This document shows positions 43,503-51,984 of a stretch of DNA of 64,000 bases, piece by piece. The stretch covers positions 1 through 64,000 of the forward strand of contig CAVOHC010000002.1 in the NCBI GenBank assembly GCA_963695645.1, written 5' to 3'. The position numbers were made by a program, and so were the translations under genes. Below the pieces are notes generated by a model. That model saw nothing but the letters and a program-made list of their open reading frames with translations. It searched no databases and was not told the origin of the DNA. Source of the stretch: DATBGO01 sp963695645. Its GTDB lineage: Bacteria > Actinomycetota > Actinomycetes > Streptosporangiales > Streptosporangiaceae. Numbering within the stretch: the stretch's first letter is position 1; every line of letters begins with the position of its first letter.

Positions 43503-44066
43503 TACTCCAGTCTCCCCCTCATGCTGCGCCGACCGGTTCGCAGGTCATAAGCAGCATGCCCGGTCACGCGCGACTGCCCCGAATACGGTCAAACACCACC
43601 GCCAAAGGCCCACCCACGGCCGGTCCATGCCGCGCAGCTCCTTGGAGCCGCCGATGACGATCAGCGGCCGGCAGCTGTGCGCTGCGCAGAACACGCGTTC
43701 ATGCGCGCCGCCAGGGAGAAGCAGGCCGCCGTGGCCCGCGTGCATATCGAGGCGGCTCGGTGCGCGGTTACGTCCGTGATCGTCAGCCACCGTCTGTGTG
43801 TTTAGTGGTGAGCTTGACATTGCGGCCTCGCACCGAGACCCTAAGCCTTCCTGTGACGAGTGCCGATGCGGCTGGGTGGTGTAGCCGGTACGCGGGGTTC
43901 CTGCCAGGCTGGCCGCGGTGAGTGACGTCGGCGAATGACCTGGCTGGCCACGGTTTGAGAGTGTCAGCCTTGCCGCCGCCAGCCGGGCACGGCAGCTCGC
44001 ACTGCTCAGATTGTCCCGTTTGGTTGCCGACCGCGGGGGCCTGGCCCGGCTGGCGAGCTGGCCAGG
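43503..44066. other. Stretch without an intact gene
   Basis: The minus strand at ~43640-43790 reads LLLPGGAHERVFCAAHSCRP and then LIVIGGSKELRGM, which could be a worn universal-stress-protein tail, but the match is weak. Nothing else is recognisable. The promoter of the HD/LuxR gene should lie at its left end. Confidence 0.3.
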
Positions 44067-44687
44067 TTACCGGCTGATGCTCCAGCTTGCGCACAGCCCG
44101 ATGGGGAGCACGTATCGGGAGCCTGGCGTTAGGGTCTTGGGCACCTTGGGCGGATTGGGCAGCGCGGCGAAGTCCACGATCTGGGTGGCGGTGGCCGACG
44201 AGCCGTTGACGGTGGCGAGCACGGATACCGTCTGGCCGGTCTTGACCGAGCCGATGCCAGCCCGCTGGGCGTCCACGTTGGTGGTGCTTGTCACCTGGTA
44301 GGTCTTGGTGTAGCCGTCACCGCTGTTGACGGTGATGGAACCGGTGCTGACGGCCGTGACGGTGCCGCGCTGGGCGTCGATCGTCTGGTAGCCGCCGCCC
44401 GGTTTAGGCGCCACGAACTGGCCGTGGATGGCGCCAAACGGCCCGAAGCCCAATGCCCCGGGCGGCCCGGGGAGAGCGAAAAGGGGTCCCGGGGGCAGCC
44501 TGATCTGGCAGTGGGAAGGCGTAGGTGGCGGTGTGGCAGCAGCCGTCCCTGCCTTGGATGCCGTCTGCGGGGCGGACAGCGAAGACGACGTCGCCGCGAA
44601 GCTGGCCCCGGCGCCGCCGATGAGCGCGGTAACCGCCACCGCGGCGACAATCACGGGCCTTCCGGGCCTGACTCGCGCAGGGATCAT
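44067..44687 (-). CDS. Secreted DUF5666-type protein
   Basis: A 206-residue exported protein. The signal peptide (RPVIVAAVAVTALIGGAGAS, cleavage near AATSSS at residue ~31) is followed by a Thr/Pro/Gly-rich linker. A beta-rich domain of about 75 residues (TIDAQRGTVTAVSTGSITVN, SGDGYTKTYQVTSTTNVDAQ, VKTGQTVSVLATVNGSSATA) matches the DUF5666 pattern. The tail VPKTLTPGSRYVLP is polar. It is a single gene; the function of the family is unknown. Confidence 0.78.
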   Translation of the reverse strand: MIPARVRPGRPVIVAAVAVTALIGGAGASFAATSSSLSAPQTASKAGTAAATPPPTPSHCQIRLPPGPLFALPGPPGALGFGPFGAIHGQFVAPKPGGGYQTIDAQRGTVTAVSTGSITVNSGDGYTKTYQVTSTTNVDAQRAGIGSVKTGQTVSVLATVNGSSATATQIVDFAALPNPPKVPKTLTPGSRYVLPIGLCASWSISR

Positions 44688-44854
44688 GACGGGCCTCCCA
44701 CCGATGCATCACTAGCTCCTTGGCTCATCGTCTGCCGGAACTTTGAAGACTCATTGAGAGCATGATTCGGAATCCATGCGAATCGACAGGGGACCAGCCG
44801 GCCCGGCGCACGGGTGCGCTGGTGCCGGTCACCGAGCCCGGCCATGGTGGCAAG

Positions 44855-44979
44855 TCAGGCAGGCCGTGCAGCCTGCGGCAGCGCCACGGCGATCCGCTGC
44901 CTGAACGCCGGGCGGGTCAGCCGGGCGGCGTCCAAGGCGTTGCGCGTGTTCCCGCACTCGATGAACACCTTAGGCACGG
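44855..44979 (-). pseudogene. N-acetylmuramoyl-L-alanine amidase (Amidase_3) C-terminal remnant
   Basis: VPKVFIECGNTRNALDAARL and TRPAFRQRIAVALPQAARPA, then stop, on the minus strand. V-x-x-E-x-G-N-M-x-N-x-x-D-A-x-x-L is the signature end of zinc amidases, including the catalytic Glu. The preceding ~150 residues with the zinc ligands are missing. Confidence 0.5.
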
Positions 44980-44990
44980 CCTCGCTGCCG

Positions 44991-45110
44991 GTGCCTGCTC
45001 GCCTGCCACTGTGATGTCCGGCTCGGCCTTTAGCAGCAGCCGCAAGCAGGCCGCCAAGAGGCTGGACGACACCGACAGCACCACGGGCTCGGTAACGTCA
45101 GCACCGGTAC
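44991..45110 (-). pseudogene. Response-regulator receiver fragment
   Basis: VVLSVSSSLLAACLRLLLKA and EPDITVAGEQA on the minus strand resemble the first helix and strand of NarL/LuxR-type receiver domains (LxAxLRxLLEAEPDITVVGEA). The phosphoacceptor Asp region is absent. It runs directly into the amidase remnant through a frame change. Confidence 0.4.
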
Positions 45111-45193
45111 CGCCTGATGTGACCGACGGCTCTGTCACTCCCGGGCAAGCCCTCGGCGCACCGGATATCGATTGAGCCTGGACGTCCCCGTTG

Positions 45194-45481
45194 CTACAAC
45201 GGCCGGTAGGTGTCGCGGCGATGTTCGACGCGGAGGACGATTACTTCGCGGAGATCGTCACGGATGCGGTAGAGAACGCGGTAGGTCCCCCGGCGGGCTG
45301 ACCATACGCCAGCCAGGTCATCGCGCAATGGCTTTCCTACCCGGTGTGGCTGGTGGATCAGCGCGGTGGTCAGGTACTCTATGACCGCTGCGGCGACTGG
45401 TTCGGGCAGCTTCCCTGTCAGGGCACGGGGCGCGGGCGGGGTCAGGACGAGTTCGTAATCGCCAGCACCCTCGCTGGTCAC
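45194..45481 (-). CDS. RelE/ParE-type toxin
   Basis: A 95-residue toxin: YELVLTPPAPRALTGKLPEP, then PHRVGKPLRDDLAGVWSARR and GTYRVLYRIRDDLREVIVLR, ending VEHRRDTYRP. The R-G-x-Y-R-V-L-Y and H-R-x-x-x-Y motifs are characteristic of RelE-like ribosome-dependent mRNA interferases. It overlaps the upstream antitoxin by 4 bp on the minus strand, antitoxin first. Confidence 0.9.
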   Translation of the reverse strand: MTSEGAGDYELVLTPPAPRALTGKLPEPVAAAVIEYLTTALIHQPHRVGKPLRDDLAGVWSARRGTYRVLYRIRDDLREVIVLRVEHRRDTYRPL

Positions 45482-45744
45482 TTGCGCAGCTGGCGGACGG
45501 CATCCACGCCGCGGACGACATCACCCCGCGCGTAGGCTTCGTCAGCTTCGCGGATGTCAGCAAGCGCGGCCGGATCGCTCAGGACGTCGATCGTTTCTTC
45601 GAGCTGGGCAAGGTCTTCGGGGCTGATCAGGACGGCAGCCGCGTGGCCGTTCCGGGTCAGCACGATGCGCTCGTGCTGGCCCTCGACGCGGTCGACAAAC
45701 TCCGAGAGGTGATCACGAACTGACCGCAGCGACTCAATGCTCAT
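45478..45744 (-). CDS. Phd/YefM-type antitoxin
   Basis: An 88-residue antitoxin. The N-terminal DNA-binding half has MSIESLRSVRDHLSEFVDRV and ERIVLTRNGHAAAVLISPED (Phd fold), and the C-terminal half is the toxin-neutralising helix with DIREADEAYARGDVVRG. The ATG at 45744 is chosen over the long upstream frame because the Phd domain begins there. The operon is autoregulated in this family. Confidence 0.9.
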   Translation of the reverse strand: MSIESLRSVRDHLSEFVDRVEGQHERIVLTRNGHAAAVLISPEDLAQLEETIDVLSDPAALADIREADEAYARGDVVRGVDAVRQLRK

Positions 45745-45756
45745 GGCCACAATTGT

Positions 45757-46080
45757 GGCGCACTGCTCGCCGCGCTCGGCGGCGGGCTGTATGAGTTCCG
45801 GTTGCGCTGGTCGGCTGATGAGGTGCGGCGCAAGGTGGAGGGTGTCTCGGCGGCGAGCGCTGGTAAGGCTGAGAAGATCATGCTGCGGGTGTTCTTCTGT
45901 ACGTCGGGCCGAAGGATCATCTTGCTGCTGAGCGGCTATGACAAGGCCAGGGATCCGGGGGAGCGGCGGCAGGGCAGGGAGATCGCCGGTGCGCGGCTCC
46001 TGGCGGCTCATCGGGAGTCGGAGCGGCGTCGCGGGAAAGCGCAGGGCACTGCTAGCGCGGGTGGGCAGGCATTACGTTGA
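45757..46080 (+). pseudogene. HigB/Gp49-type toxin lacking its N-terminus
   Basis: The plus frame reads ALLAALGGGLYEFRLRWSAD, EVRRKVEG, then MLRVFFCTSGRRIILLLSGY and DKARDPGERRQGREI. It matches the core of the phage-derived Gp49-like family (LGxGLYExR...RxxFxxxxxxIxLLxGYdK). The first ~40-50 residues are missing: the sequence enters the start of the divergent Phd gene. The C-terminal half looks intact, so a start such as the TTG at 45802 could in principle still yield a short product. Confidence 0.6.
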
Positions 46081-46145
46081 CCGGGATATGTGTTATGGCA
46101 CATACTGAAAGCAGGCGTGGGTGCGGCAGGGAGGTTGGGTTAGCT

Positions 46146-46427
46146 GTGGGAACCAAGTTCAGTGATTACCTGGCTGACTCCGAGGCGGCCGATTCTGCGG
46201 AGGATGCCGCAGTCCGGGTGATGTTCGCCGCTGGCGTCGGTCTTGGGCTGCAGTTCCGGGATGCCCGGGTCGGGCAGGGCCTGACGCAGGCTGAGCTTTC
46301 CGGGCTGACCGGCATCCCGCAGGCGGATATCAGCCGTATCGAGCGGGGCGCCGGGAACCCGACCGAGTCGACGTTGCAGCGGCTGGCGCATGCCCTGAAC
46401 GGCCGCCTGCAGTTGGTTACGTCGTGA
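46146..46427 (+). CDS. XRE-family antitoxin (HigA-like)
   Basis: A roughly 93-residue protein: VGTKFSDYLADSEAADSAED, then the helix-turn-helix VGQGLTQAELSGLTGIPQAD followed by ISRIERGAGNPTESTLQRLA and ending HALNGRLQLVTS. GTG 46146 is used; in-frame starts at 46077 and 46095 are possible. It is the partner of the truncated toxin just upstream, so it is now an orphan antitoxin. Confidence 0.8.
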   Translation: MGTKFSDYLADSEAADSAEDAAVRVMFAAGVGLGLQFRDARVGQGLTQAELSGLTGIPQADISRIERGAGNPTESTLQRLAHALNGRLQLVTS

Positions 46428-46903
46428 ACGGCGGTCGGCGGATGGGCCGGGCGGCGTCTGCAGCGGCCCCGCTGACACGAGAACCTGGCCGGCATGATGG
46501 TGCCCGTATGGTTTCTGTCTCGGGTAGCCGGGCGGCTGATCTGCTCCGTGGCGTGCAGGGGCGCCGGGCGGTACGGCACGAAAGTACAGCAGCAGCCGCA
46601 GCGAAAAACCATCGCACGCCAGTTCGGGATCTGTCGTCTATGCGGACGAAGGCGGCAGCCTCGTCGGCTGCGGCTCGAGCCTGAAGTAAGCGCAGAGTTC
46701 ACGTTGACCACCGGTGAAGCGGAAGCCATCCAGATCATCCAGTTCGGTGCGGCTTGGATGTCTGTACGCTGGTGGGGTTTCGGTGGCGGGCAGTTACTAC
46801 AGAGATTGAAAGGCCAGCGTTTGAGTCTTTCCTGGTAGTAGATCAGCATCAGTAGCGGTTATCTGAGTTGCGCCGGCCCGCATGGCTATGGTGGGGTGCG
46901 CTG
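46428..46903. other. Stretch without a confident gene
   Basis: About 480 bp. Open frames on both strands are Arg/Pro- or Trp-rich with no recognisable family. The end of the stretch (46780-46860) is less GC-rich and may hold the promoter of the GNAT gene. Confidence 0.3.
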
Positions 46904-47695
46904 GTGCACACTCACGCTGTGCGTGCGGCATTCGATGCCCAGATCCGGCGGAACAGCCGGGCCGGCGAGCCGGGTGCGGTCGTCGAGGCCGACGCTGGAG
47001 TGCTGCGCTGGCTTGCGCCGGGGACGCAGACGTCGTGCATTACCTGGTCCGAGCTCACGAGCGACTCCGCCGATGCCGTGATCGCCGCGCAGGTGCGGTA
47101 CTTCGCCGCTCGCGGTACGCCCGTCGAGTGGAAGCTTTACGACTACGACCAGCCTGCCGATCTGGCCCAGCGGCTGCTAGCGGCCGGCTTCGTGGCCGAT
47201 GACGAGGAGCTGGTGCTGGTCGCCGAGACCGCTGCCCTCGACTCCGATGTCGAGCTGCCAGACGGCGTGCGGCTGGACCTGGTGACCGACTATGCCGGCG
47301 TCGAGGCGATGATGGGCGTGCATGACCTGGCGTTCACCGGACACTCGTCTCCTGAGCTCGGCGAGCGGCTGGTGACCTTGCTCGGGGAAGCACCTGAGCT
47401 GGTCCAGATGGTCGTCGCGATGGCCGGTGAGGAGCCGGTCAGCGCGGCCAGGGTGGAGTTCATCCCGGGAACCGATTTCGCCGGGCTGTGGGGCGGGGGA
47501 ACCGTTCCGGCCTGGCGCGGCCGGGGGATCTTCCGTGCCCTGGTCGCGTACCGGGCGGGCTTGGCCGCCGCCCGTGGCTACCGCTATCTTCAGGTCGACG
47601 CGCTGCCTGCCAGCCGGCCGATCTTGCAGCGGCTCGGCTTCAAGCCGGTTGCCTCCACCACCCCTTACGTCTGGACGCCGCCGGCCAGCAGGTGA
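46904..47695 (+). CDS. GNAT family N-acetyltransferase
   Basis: A 263-residue protein with a C-terminal acetyltransferase domain. The acetyl-CoA loop is GGGTVPAWRGRGIFRALVAY (~residues 195-215) and the closing strand is YRYLQVDALPASRPILQRLG with GF after it. The N-terminal ~130 residues form a second, degenerate GNAT-like half (PGTQTSCITWSELTSDSADA and following). GTG 46904 is chosen over an upstream TTG. Substrate unknown. Its 3' end abuts the convergent IS630 remnant. Confidence 0.83.
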   Translation: MHTHAVRAAFDAQIRRNSRAGEPGAVVEADAGVLRWLAPGTQTSCITWSELTSDSADAVIAAQVRYFAARGTPVEWKLYDYDQPADLAQRLLAAGFVADDEELVLVAETAALDSDVELPDGVRLDLVTDYAGVEAMMGVHDLAFTGHSSPELGERLVTLLGEAPELVQMVVAMAGEEPVSAARVEFIPGTDFAGLWGGGTVPAWRGRGIFRALVAYRAGLAAARGYRYLQVDALPASRPILQRLGFKPVASTTPYVWTPPASR

Positions 47696-47724
47696 GCCGG
47701 CGCGCTCCCGCGCGGCAGGCGGAT

Positions 47725-48812
47725 GCCACTCAACGATCCAGCTAAGGCGGTCCGGGTCGAGGGTCAGTCCGGTCTGGGCGAGGAATCCGCCGATGAGCTC
47801 GGGCCGGTTCTGGATGCGCTTGAGCCGGTTCTTGACGACGGCGGCCAGGTGATCGACGTTGCGGGCGGCGAGGTTGCCCAGGCCGTTCTTCATGTTCGCC
47901 CAGACGCCCTCGGCCGGGTTGAGATCGGGGGCGTAGGCGGGCAGCCGCACCTCGGTCAGCCAGTCGCGATGAGAGCTGACGAACCTTCGCATCGTGGCAC
48001 TGATGTGGGTATTCAGGTTGTCCCAGATCAGAACGACGGGGGCATGCAGTTGCTGGTGAGCGGCGGCGATCAGGTCAGCGTAGTCGGCTTCGGACATCGA
48101 GCGGCGCTCGCCCCTGCGCCCGCGGTGGATGCGCACCCGGTAGAACAAGCGGCCCCGCGCGCCGGGCCTGAGGCACACCAGCCCCGCCACCGGCACCCGT
48201 CCCGAGCCCTTGCCGGACACCGTCACCACCGGGCTGCGGCCGCCGCGGGCCCAGGTCCGGGCCCTAGGCGGGCGCAGGTTCCGCCCGGCCTCATCTTCGA
48301 AGCAGATCCACGCCCCGGTCGCCGCCGCTAGTCTCGTACCTTCGCCCAGGTCACCGCCCGCCACGCCGCGATCGCATCCTCGTCGCGCTCGGCGGCCCGG
48401 TGCACCGGCACCTGCGGGGTGAACCCGATGCGGTGCAGCAGATACGAGGTGCCCCGCAGCGTGTAACGGACATGGAGCAGCCGGCCGATCAGCGTCGTGA
48501 CCCGAGCCAGCGTCCACCGCTGATCCTCATCCCACCCCCAGGCAGCTGGGCCGCCGTCCAGCGCGGCCCGCAGCCGGGCCAGCTGCGCCTCGCCCAGCCG
48601 GCACACCGCCCCGTCCGGGCCCCTGGACGCCAACGCCGCCTCACCGCCAGCGCCGCCGCCACGCATACGCCGAATTCAACGAGACCCGCAGCCGCCGCGC
48701 CACCTCCGGCGGCGTAAACCCCTCCGCGAACCCCTCCGCGGCCTGCAACCGCACTTCCTCACGCCTGACCCGCCCAGCGGCGGACAGGCCACCACCATCC
48801 GGATACCTCATA
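47725..48812 (-). mobile_element. IS630 family transposase gene with two frameshifts
   Basis: Three minus-strand frames in order rebuild an IS630 transposase. The first is VRLQAAEGFAEGFTPPEVAR followed by RLRVSLNSAYAWRRRW. The second is GAVCRLGEAQLARLRAALDG through LLHVRYTLRGTSYLLHRIGF to TWAKVRD. The third is RLAAATGAWICFEDEAGRNL through VVLIWDNLNTHISATMRRFV and LPAYAPDLNPAEGVWANMKN. The DDE residues (FEDE, WDNLNTH, LNPAEGVW) are intact, but frames change near 48655 (in a CGG run) and near 48335. Many IS630 genes use one programmed shift; two suggest inactivation. The stop codon is lost at the left end. Clear terminal repeats were not found. Confidence 0.75.
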
Positions 48813-49054
48813 ACACCGCAGTAGCCCCGCCGGTAGCCACCGTCACCACGCCACGCCGGCAGGCGCCAACTGTGAGAATCCTGACACTTCGGGCCCCTCG
48901 GAGCCGCTCCCTGTAGCACGAAGTGGAAGCGGAGGTCGTCGGTGCCGCGGACCGGTCCCGCAAGTCCTCGCAGGCGCCGATGATGGCGTTAGCCGCTGCG
49001 GGCCGTAGGCGGCCTCGGACGGGAAGTCCTCGGCGCCGTCCGGATTCCTGCCGG
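48813..49054. other. Spacer between IS630 and the envelope operon
   Basis: No gene recognised. It contains the outer flank of the IS630 gene and the region downstream of the convergent-free end of the PAP2 gene. Confidence 0.3.
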
Positions 49055-49795
49055 TCATCGCCTGTCCTCAGCGCGGTGGGCCGGGGGAATGCCCGCCAGA
49101 TACTGCGTTCCGGCAGGCCGCTGGAGCCTGTTCTGCCGCCGCTGGCACTGGTCGGCTACCAGGGCGGTCAGCAGGGCGCAGGAGGTGCCGAGGAGGATCC
49201 CGGCTGCGGCGTCGGACAGCCAGTGGGCGGCGAGGTAGGCGCGGGAGAGCCCCATCAGTATGGAGAACATGACTGCGGCCGCAGCCCACAGGGCGCGGCG
49301 ACGCCCCGCAGGCACCAGGGCGATGACCGCCGCGACGACGGTGACCGATGCGGCGATGGCGTGGCCCGACGGGAACGACGCGCCGCTGGTGGCGACCAGC
49401 GACCCGGGCGGCCTGTCCCGGTCGTAGACGCCTTTCAGCGAGCCGATCAGCGCCTCCGACAGCACGATAGCGGCGGCAAAGGCGGCCAGGTGCCACCACC
49501 GGCGGCGCAGGGCCAGGAACCCGGCCAGGGCGATCCGCACCGGCAGCGTGACGTACACCAGCCCGAGCACGTTGAAGACCTTGGCGATGGCCGTTAGCGG
49601 GGGCGCCCGGCCGGAGATCATCAGCCGCAGCCACGCATCGTCCAGCGGCTGGATGCTGGCCAGCATGCCGTGATCGGCGGCCAGGGCGAACACCACGGCC
49701 GTGAGCGCCACCACGCCAGCGGTGAGGAGGGCGGCCTGCCGGGGACGGCCCAGAAGCGGGTCCTCCTCCGGCCGGGCCGCGGCTGGCCGGGTCAT
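49055..49795 (-). CDS. PAP2 family phosphatase (membrane lipid phosphatase)
   Basis: A 246-residue six-helix membrane enzyme with the complete PAP2 signature: LKGVYDRDRPP (K-x6-R-P), ATSGASFPSGHAIAASV (P-S-G-H) and SRAYLAAHWLSDAAAGILLG (S-R-x5-H-x3-D). Such enzymes remove phosphate from lipid phosphates such as undecaprenyl diphosphate or phosphatidic acid, usually on the outer face of the membrane. The ATG at 49795 lies inside the stop codon of the preceding kinase-fusion gene (ATGA), so they are translationally coupled. It is the last gene of a four-gene minus-strand operon. Confidence 0.9.
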   Translation of the reverse strand: MTRPAAARPEEDPLLGRPRQAALLTAGVVALTAVVFALAADHGMLASIQPLDDAWLRLMISGRAPPLTAIAKVFNVLGLVYVTLPVRIALAGFLALRRRWWHLAAFAAAIVLSEALIGSLKGVYDRDRPPGSLVATSGASFPSGHAIAASVTVVAAVIALVPAGRRRALWAAAAVMFSILMGLSRAYLAAHWLSDAAAGILLGTSCALLTALVADQCQRRQNRLQRPAGTQYLAGIPPAHRAEDRR

Positions 49796-51984
49796 CCCGG
49801 GCATGCCGCACCTCGCCCGCACAGGGCCAGGCCTTCGGTGCGCCGGACGTAGCCGACCAGCGCCGACCGGGGCATGAACGCCACCACGGTGTCGACGGCG
49901 GTAGCCAGGGCCGGGGACGCGCCGGGCGCGAAGGCGAACTGATAGGTCGCGCAGCCGCCGGGGAAGGTGTAGTAGCGGACGCCGGAATATCGCGGGACCA
50001 GGCTCAGCGGGCGCTCGAACCGGCGGGTGCCGGGCTGGTCGGAGGGGATCTGCTGGGCGCCCGAGGTGTCGCAGGTGGCGGTCAGGGTGATCGTCACCGC
50101 CTGTATTCCGGCTTGTCCGGAGTCCAGCCAGAAGGTGGCCTGCCCGCTGATGATCTCGGCGTCGGTGCCGGGCGCGGTCCAGCCCGACGGGAGCGCCGCG
50201 ATGCAGGGCAGGAGGGCCGCCGAGGGAACCGCCTGGGCCGCCAGGATCATCGGGTGGCCCGTGCCGCAGTCGGGCGCCTGTGCCCCTAGGTTGTGGGCCG
50301 GGGTGAACAAGCTGTAGCCGACATAGGTGATCGCGACGATGATGGCGAGCATCGCCGCGGCCCGGCTCGCCCGCCGGGGGCTCCAGCGCTGCAGGACGAT
50401 CGGCTGGCGCTGCGGGGCGAGCTGGCGGAACTCGGCGAGCAGGTCGCGGGGATCGCGTTTCATGAAGGCGCGCAGCTGCGTCGGGCTGGCCACCCCGCGG
50501 GTGGCGGCGAAGGCCTCGGCCAGCTCGGCCTCGGTGAAATGGCGCAGCGCGCGCTGGTATACCCGGCCGGGGTCGGTGCGGACCGCGAGGACCAGCATCA
50601 TGTTGCCCAGGTCGACCGCCTGCCGCCAGGGCGACGGGCGGACCTGGGCGAAGGCCACGTCGATCAATAGCAGCTGCCCGGCGCGGACCATCAGGTTGCC
50701 CGGCTTGATGTCGCGGTGGGCGATCCCCGCATCCCACAGTGTGCGGATCAGCAGCAGGCCCTGGTCGATCACGGCGTCGTCGACGTCGGCGCCGCCGATT
50801 TCCACGGCGCCGTCGAAGTACTCGGTGACCAGCAGGTACTCCCGCTCCGGAGTGATCTCCACGATGCCGTAAGGCCGGGCTACCGCGACCCCGATGTCCT
50901 GCAGCAGGCGCAGGGCGTAGTCCTCGTATTCGGCCAGCCGCCGCACGGTCTGGAACGGGTGCTCGTCTTCCAGCGAACCGTACAGGATCGTCCGCCACAG
51001 CTTGTACCAGCGGTCGGCGCGGACGTGGCCCTTGGTGTACAGCTTGCCGAACAGGTACTCCTGCGGGCAGCCCTCGACCTGCAGCCGCAGCGGCGTGGAG
51101 CCGGCAGAGGACTCCAGCCCGACCGGCGTGATGCCGGTGACGGTGAAACCGAGCTGATCGCGCACGCCCAGCCGGATCGCTTCGCCGCGCGCGCCGGTCA
51201 CATCCACGTGCGCGGTGTTGCCACGCCGGTAGGTAACCGGGAACAGCTCATTCGGCGTGAAGAAACGGAACGCGCTGACCGGGACCGCGACGCCGAGTGC
51301 CACCCCCAGGAGGATATCGTCCACGTGATCGACGGCCAGGTACAGGCAGGCCAGGCAGAACACGGTCACGATGACCGCGATGACCGCCTTCGCATAAGAG
51401 CGGGGCCGCCCGGGAACCACCAGGGAGTAGGCGATGCCCATCAGGAGGATGGTGAGGATCCCCGCCGGGAGCGCCGGCGCCGAGTACCCGGCCCAGCCCG
51501 CGATGATCGGCACACCGTAGGGGCGCGGCCGCGCGAGCTCCCGGTTGATCCAGAACCCGGCGAGCTCGAGGAAGGCCAGGCTGCATCCGAATATCAGCAG
51601 GTGCCGCCAGCGGCGGAACGCCATCATCAGCGCCACCGCCGACAGCCCGACCACCGTGGCCCCCCAGCCGGAGCCGGCCACTGAGATCCCTCTGGCGATG
51701 CCGGTCAGCCATGGCGTCCGGGCCCGCGCGAAGAGCCGGAGCACCGCCGAGTTCACCTGATCATCGAGCCGCAGCGACGGCGCGCGCACCGAGACCAGGA
51801 CCAGGCCGGCGAGGACGGCAACCGCGAGGACCAGCCAGGCCCTAGTGCTGACCGAGACCGGGTGCGGCAGCGGCGGGGGCGCACCCGTCGGGCGGCGCCG
51901 GCGCGGCGTCCGACGCACGGCGGGACCCGGCGGAAGGCTCGCCATGCCGGCCTGCGTGGTTACCTTCTCCGCCTTCTCGCTCAA
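49792..51984 (-). CDS. Membrane fusion protein: degenerate PAP2 domain plus protein-kinase-like domain
   Basis: A 730-residue protein. Residues ~48-240 are a six-helix PAP2-like domain whose catalytic motifs are worn: PSGH is replaced by ALPAGI and SR-x5-H by LYLAVDHVDD. Residues ~300-520 are kinase-like, with a candidate Lys in YLFGKLYTKG (K314), catalytic loop HRDIKPGNLMV (423-433) and LLIDVAF (D442) in place of DFG. A further transmembrane helix (~580-600) leads to an extracytoplasmic domain with several Cys (ATCDTSGAQQ, FPGGCATYQF). The start is TTG 51984 overlapping the preceding stop. The target (lipid, sugar or protein) is unknown. Confidence 0.82.
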   Translation of the reverse strand: MSEKAEKVTTQAGMASLPPGPAVRRTPRRRRPTGAPPPLPHPVSVSTRAWLVLAVAVLAGLVLVSVRAPSLRLDDQVNSAVLRLFARARTPWLTGIARGISVAGSGWGATVVGLSAVALMMAFRRWRHLLIFGCSLAFLELAGFWINRELARPRPYGVPIIAGWAGYSAPALPAGILTILLMGIAYSLVVPGRPRSYAKAVIAVIVTVFCLACLYLAVDHVDDILLGVALGVAVPVSAFRFFTPNELFPVTYRRGNTAHVDVTGARGEAIRLGVRDQLGFTVTGITPVGLESSAGSTPLRLQVEGCPQEYLFGKLYTKGHVRADRWYKLWRTILYGSLEDEHPFQTVRRLAEYEDYALRLLQDIGVAVARPYGIVEITPEREYLLVTEYFDGAVEIGGADVDDAVIDQGLLLIRTLWDAGIAHRDIKPGNLMVRAGQLLLIDVAFAQVRPSPWRQAVDLGNMMLVLAVRTDPGRVYQRALRHFTEAELAEAFAATRGVASPTQLRAFMKRDPRDLLAEFRQLAPQRQPIVLQRWSPRRASRAAAMLAIIVAITYVGYSLFTPAHNLGAQAPDCGTGHPMILAAQAVPSAALLPCIAALPSGWTAPGTDAEIISGQATFWLDSGQAGIQAVTITLTATCDTSGAQQIPSDQPGTRRFERPLSLVPRYSGVRYYTFPGGCATYQFAFAPGASPALATAVDTVVAFMPRSALVGYVRRTEGLALCGRGAACPG

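Noticed and set aside
47725..48812. Programmed frameshifting in the IS630 gene
   Set aside because: Two separate frame changes are needed and the stop codon is missing, so decay is the simpler explanation.
49796..50998. Long extension of the PAP2 frame upstream of 49795
   Set aside because: It is a shadow of the kinase-fusion gene; the PAP2 fold begins near 49795 with an ATGA overlap.
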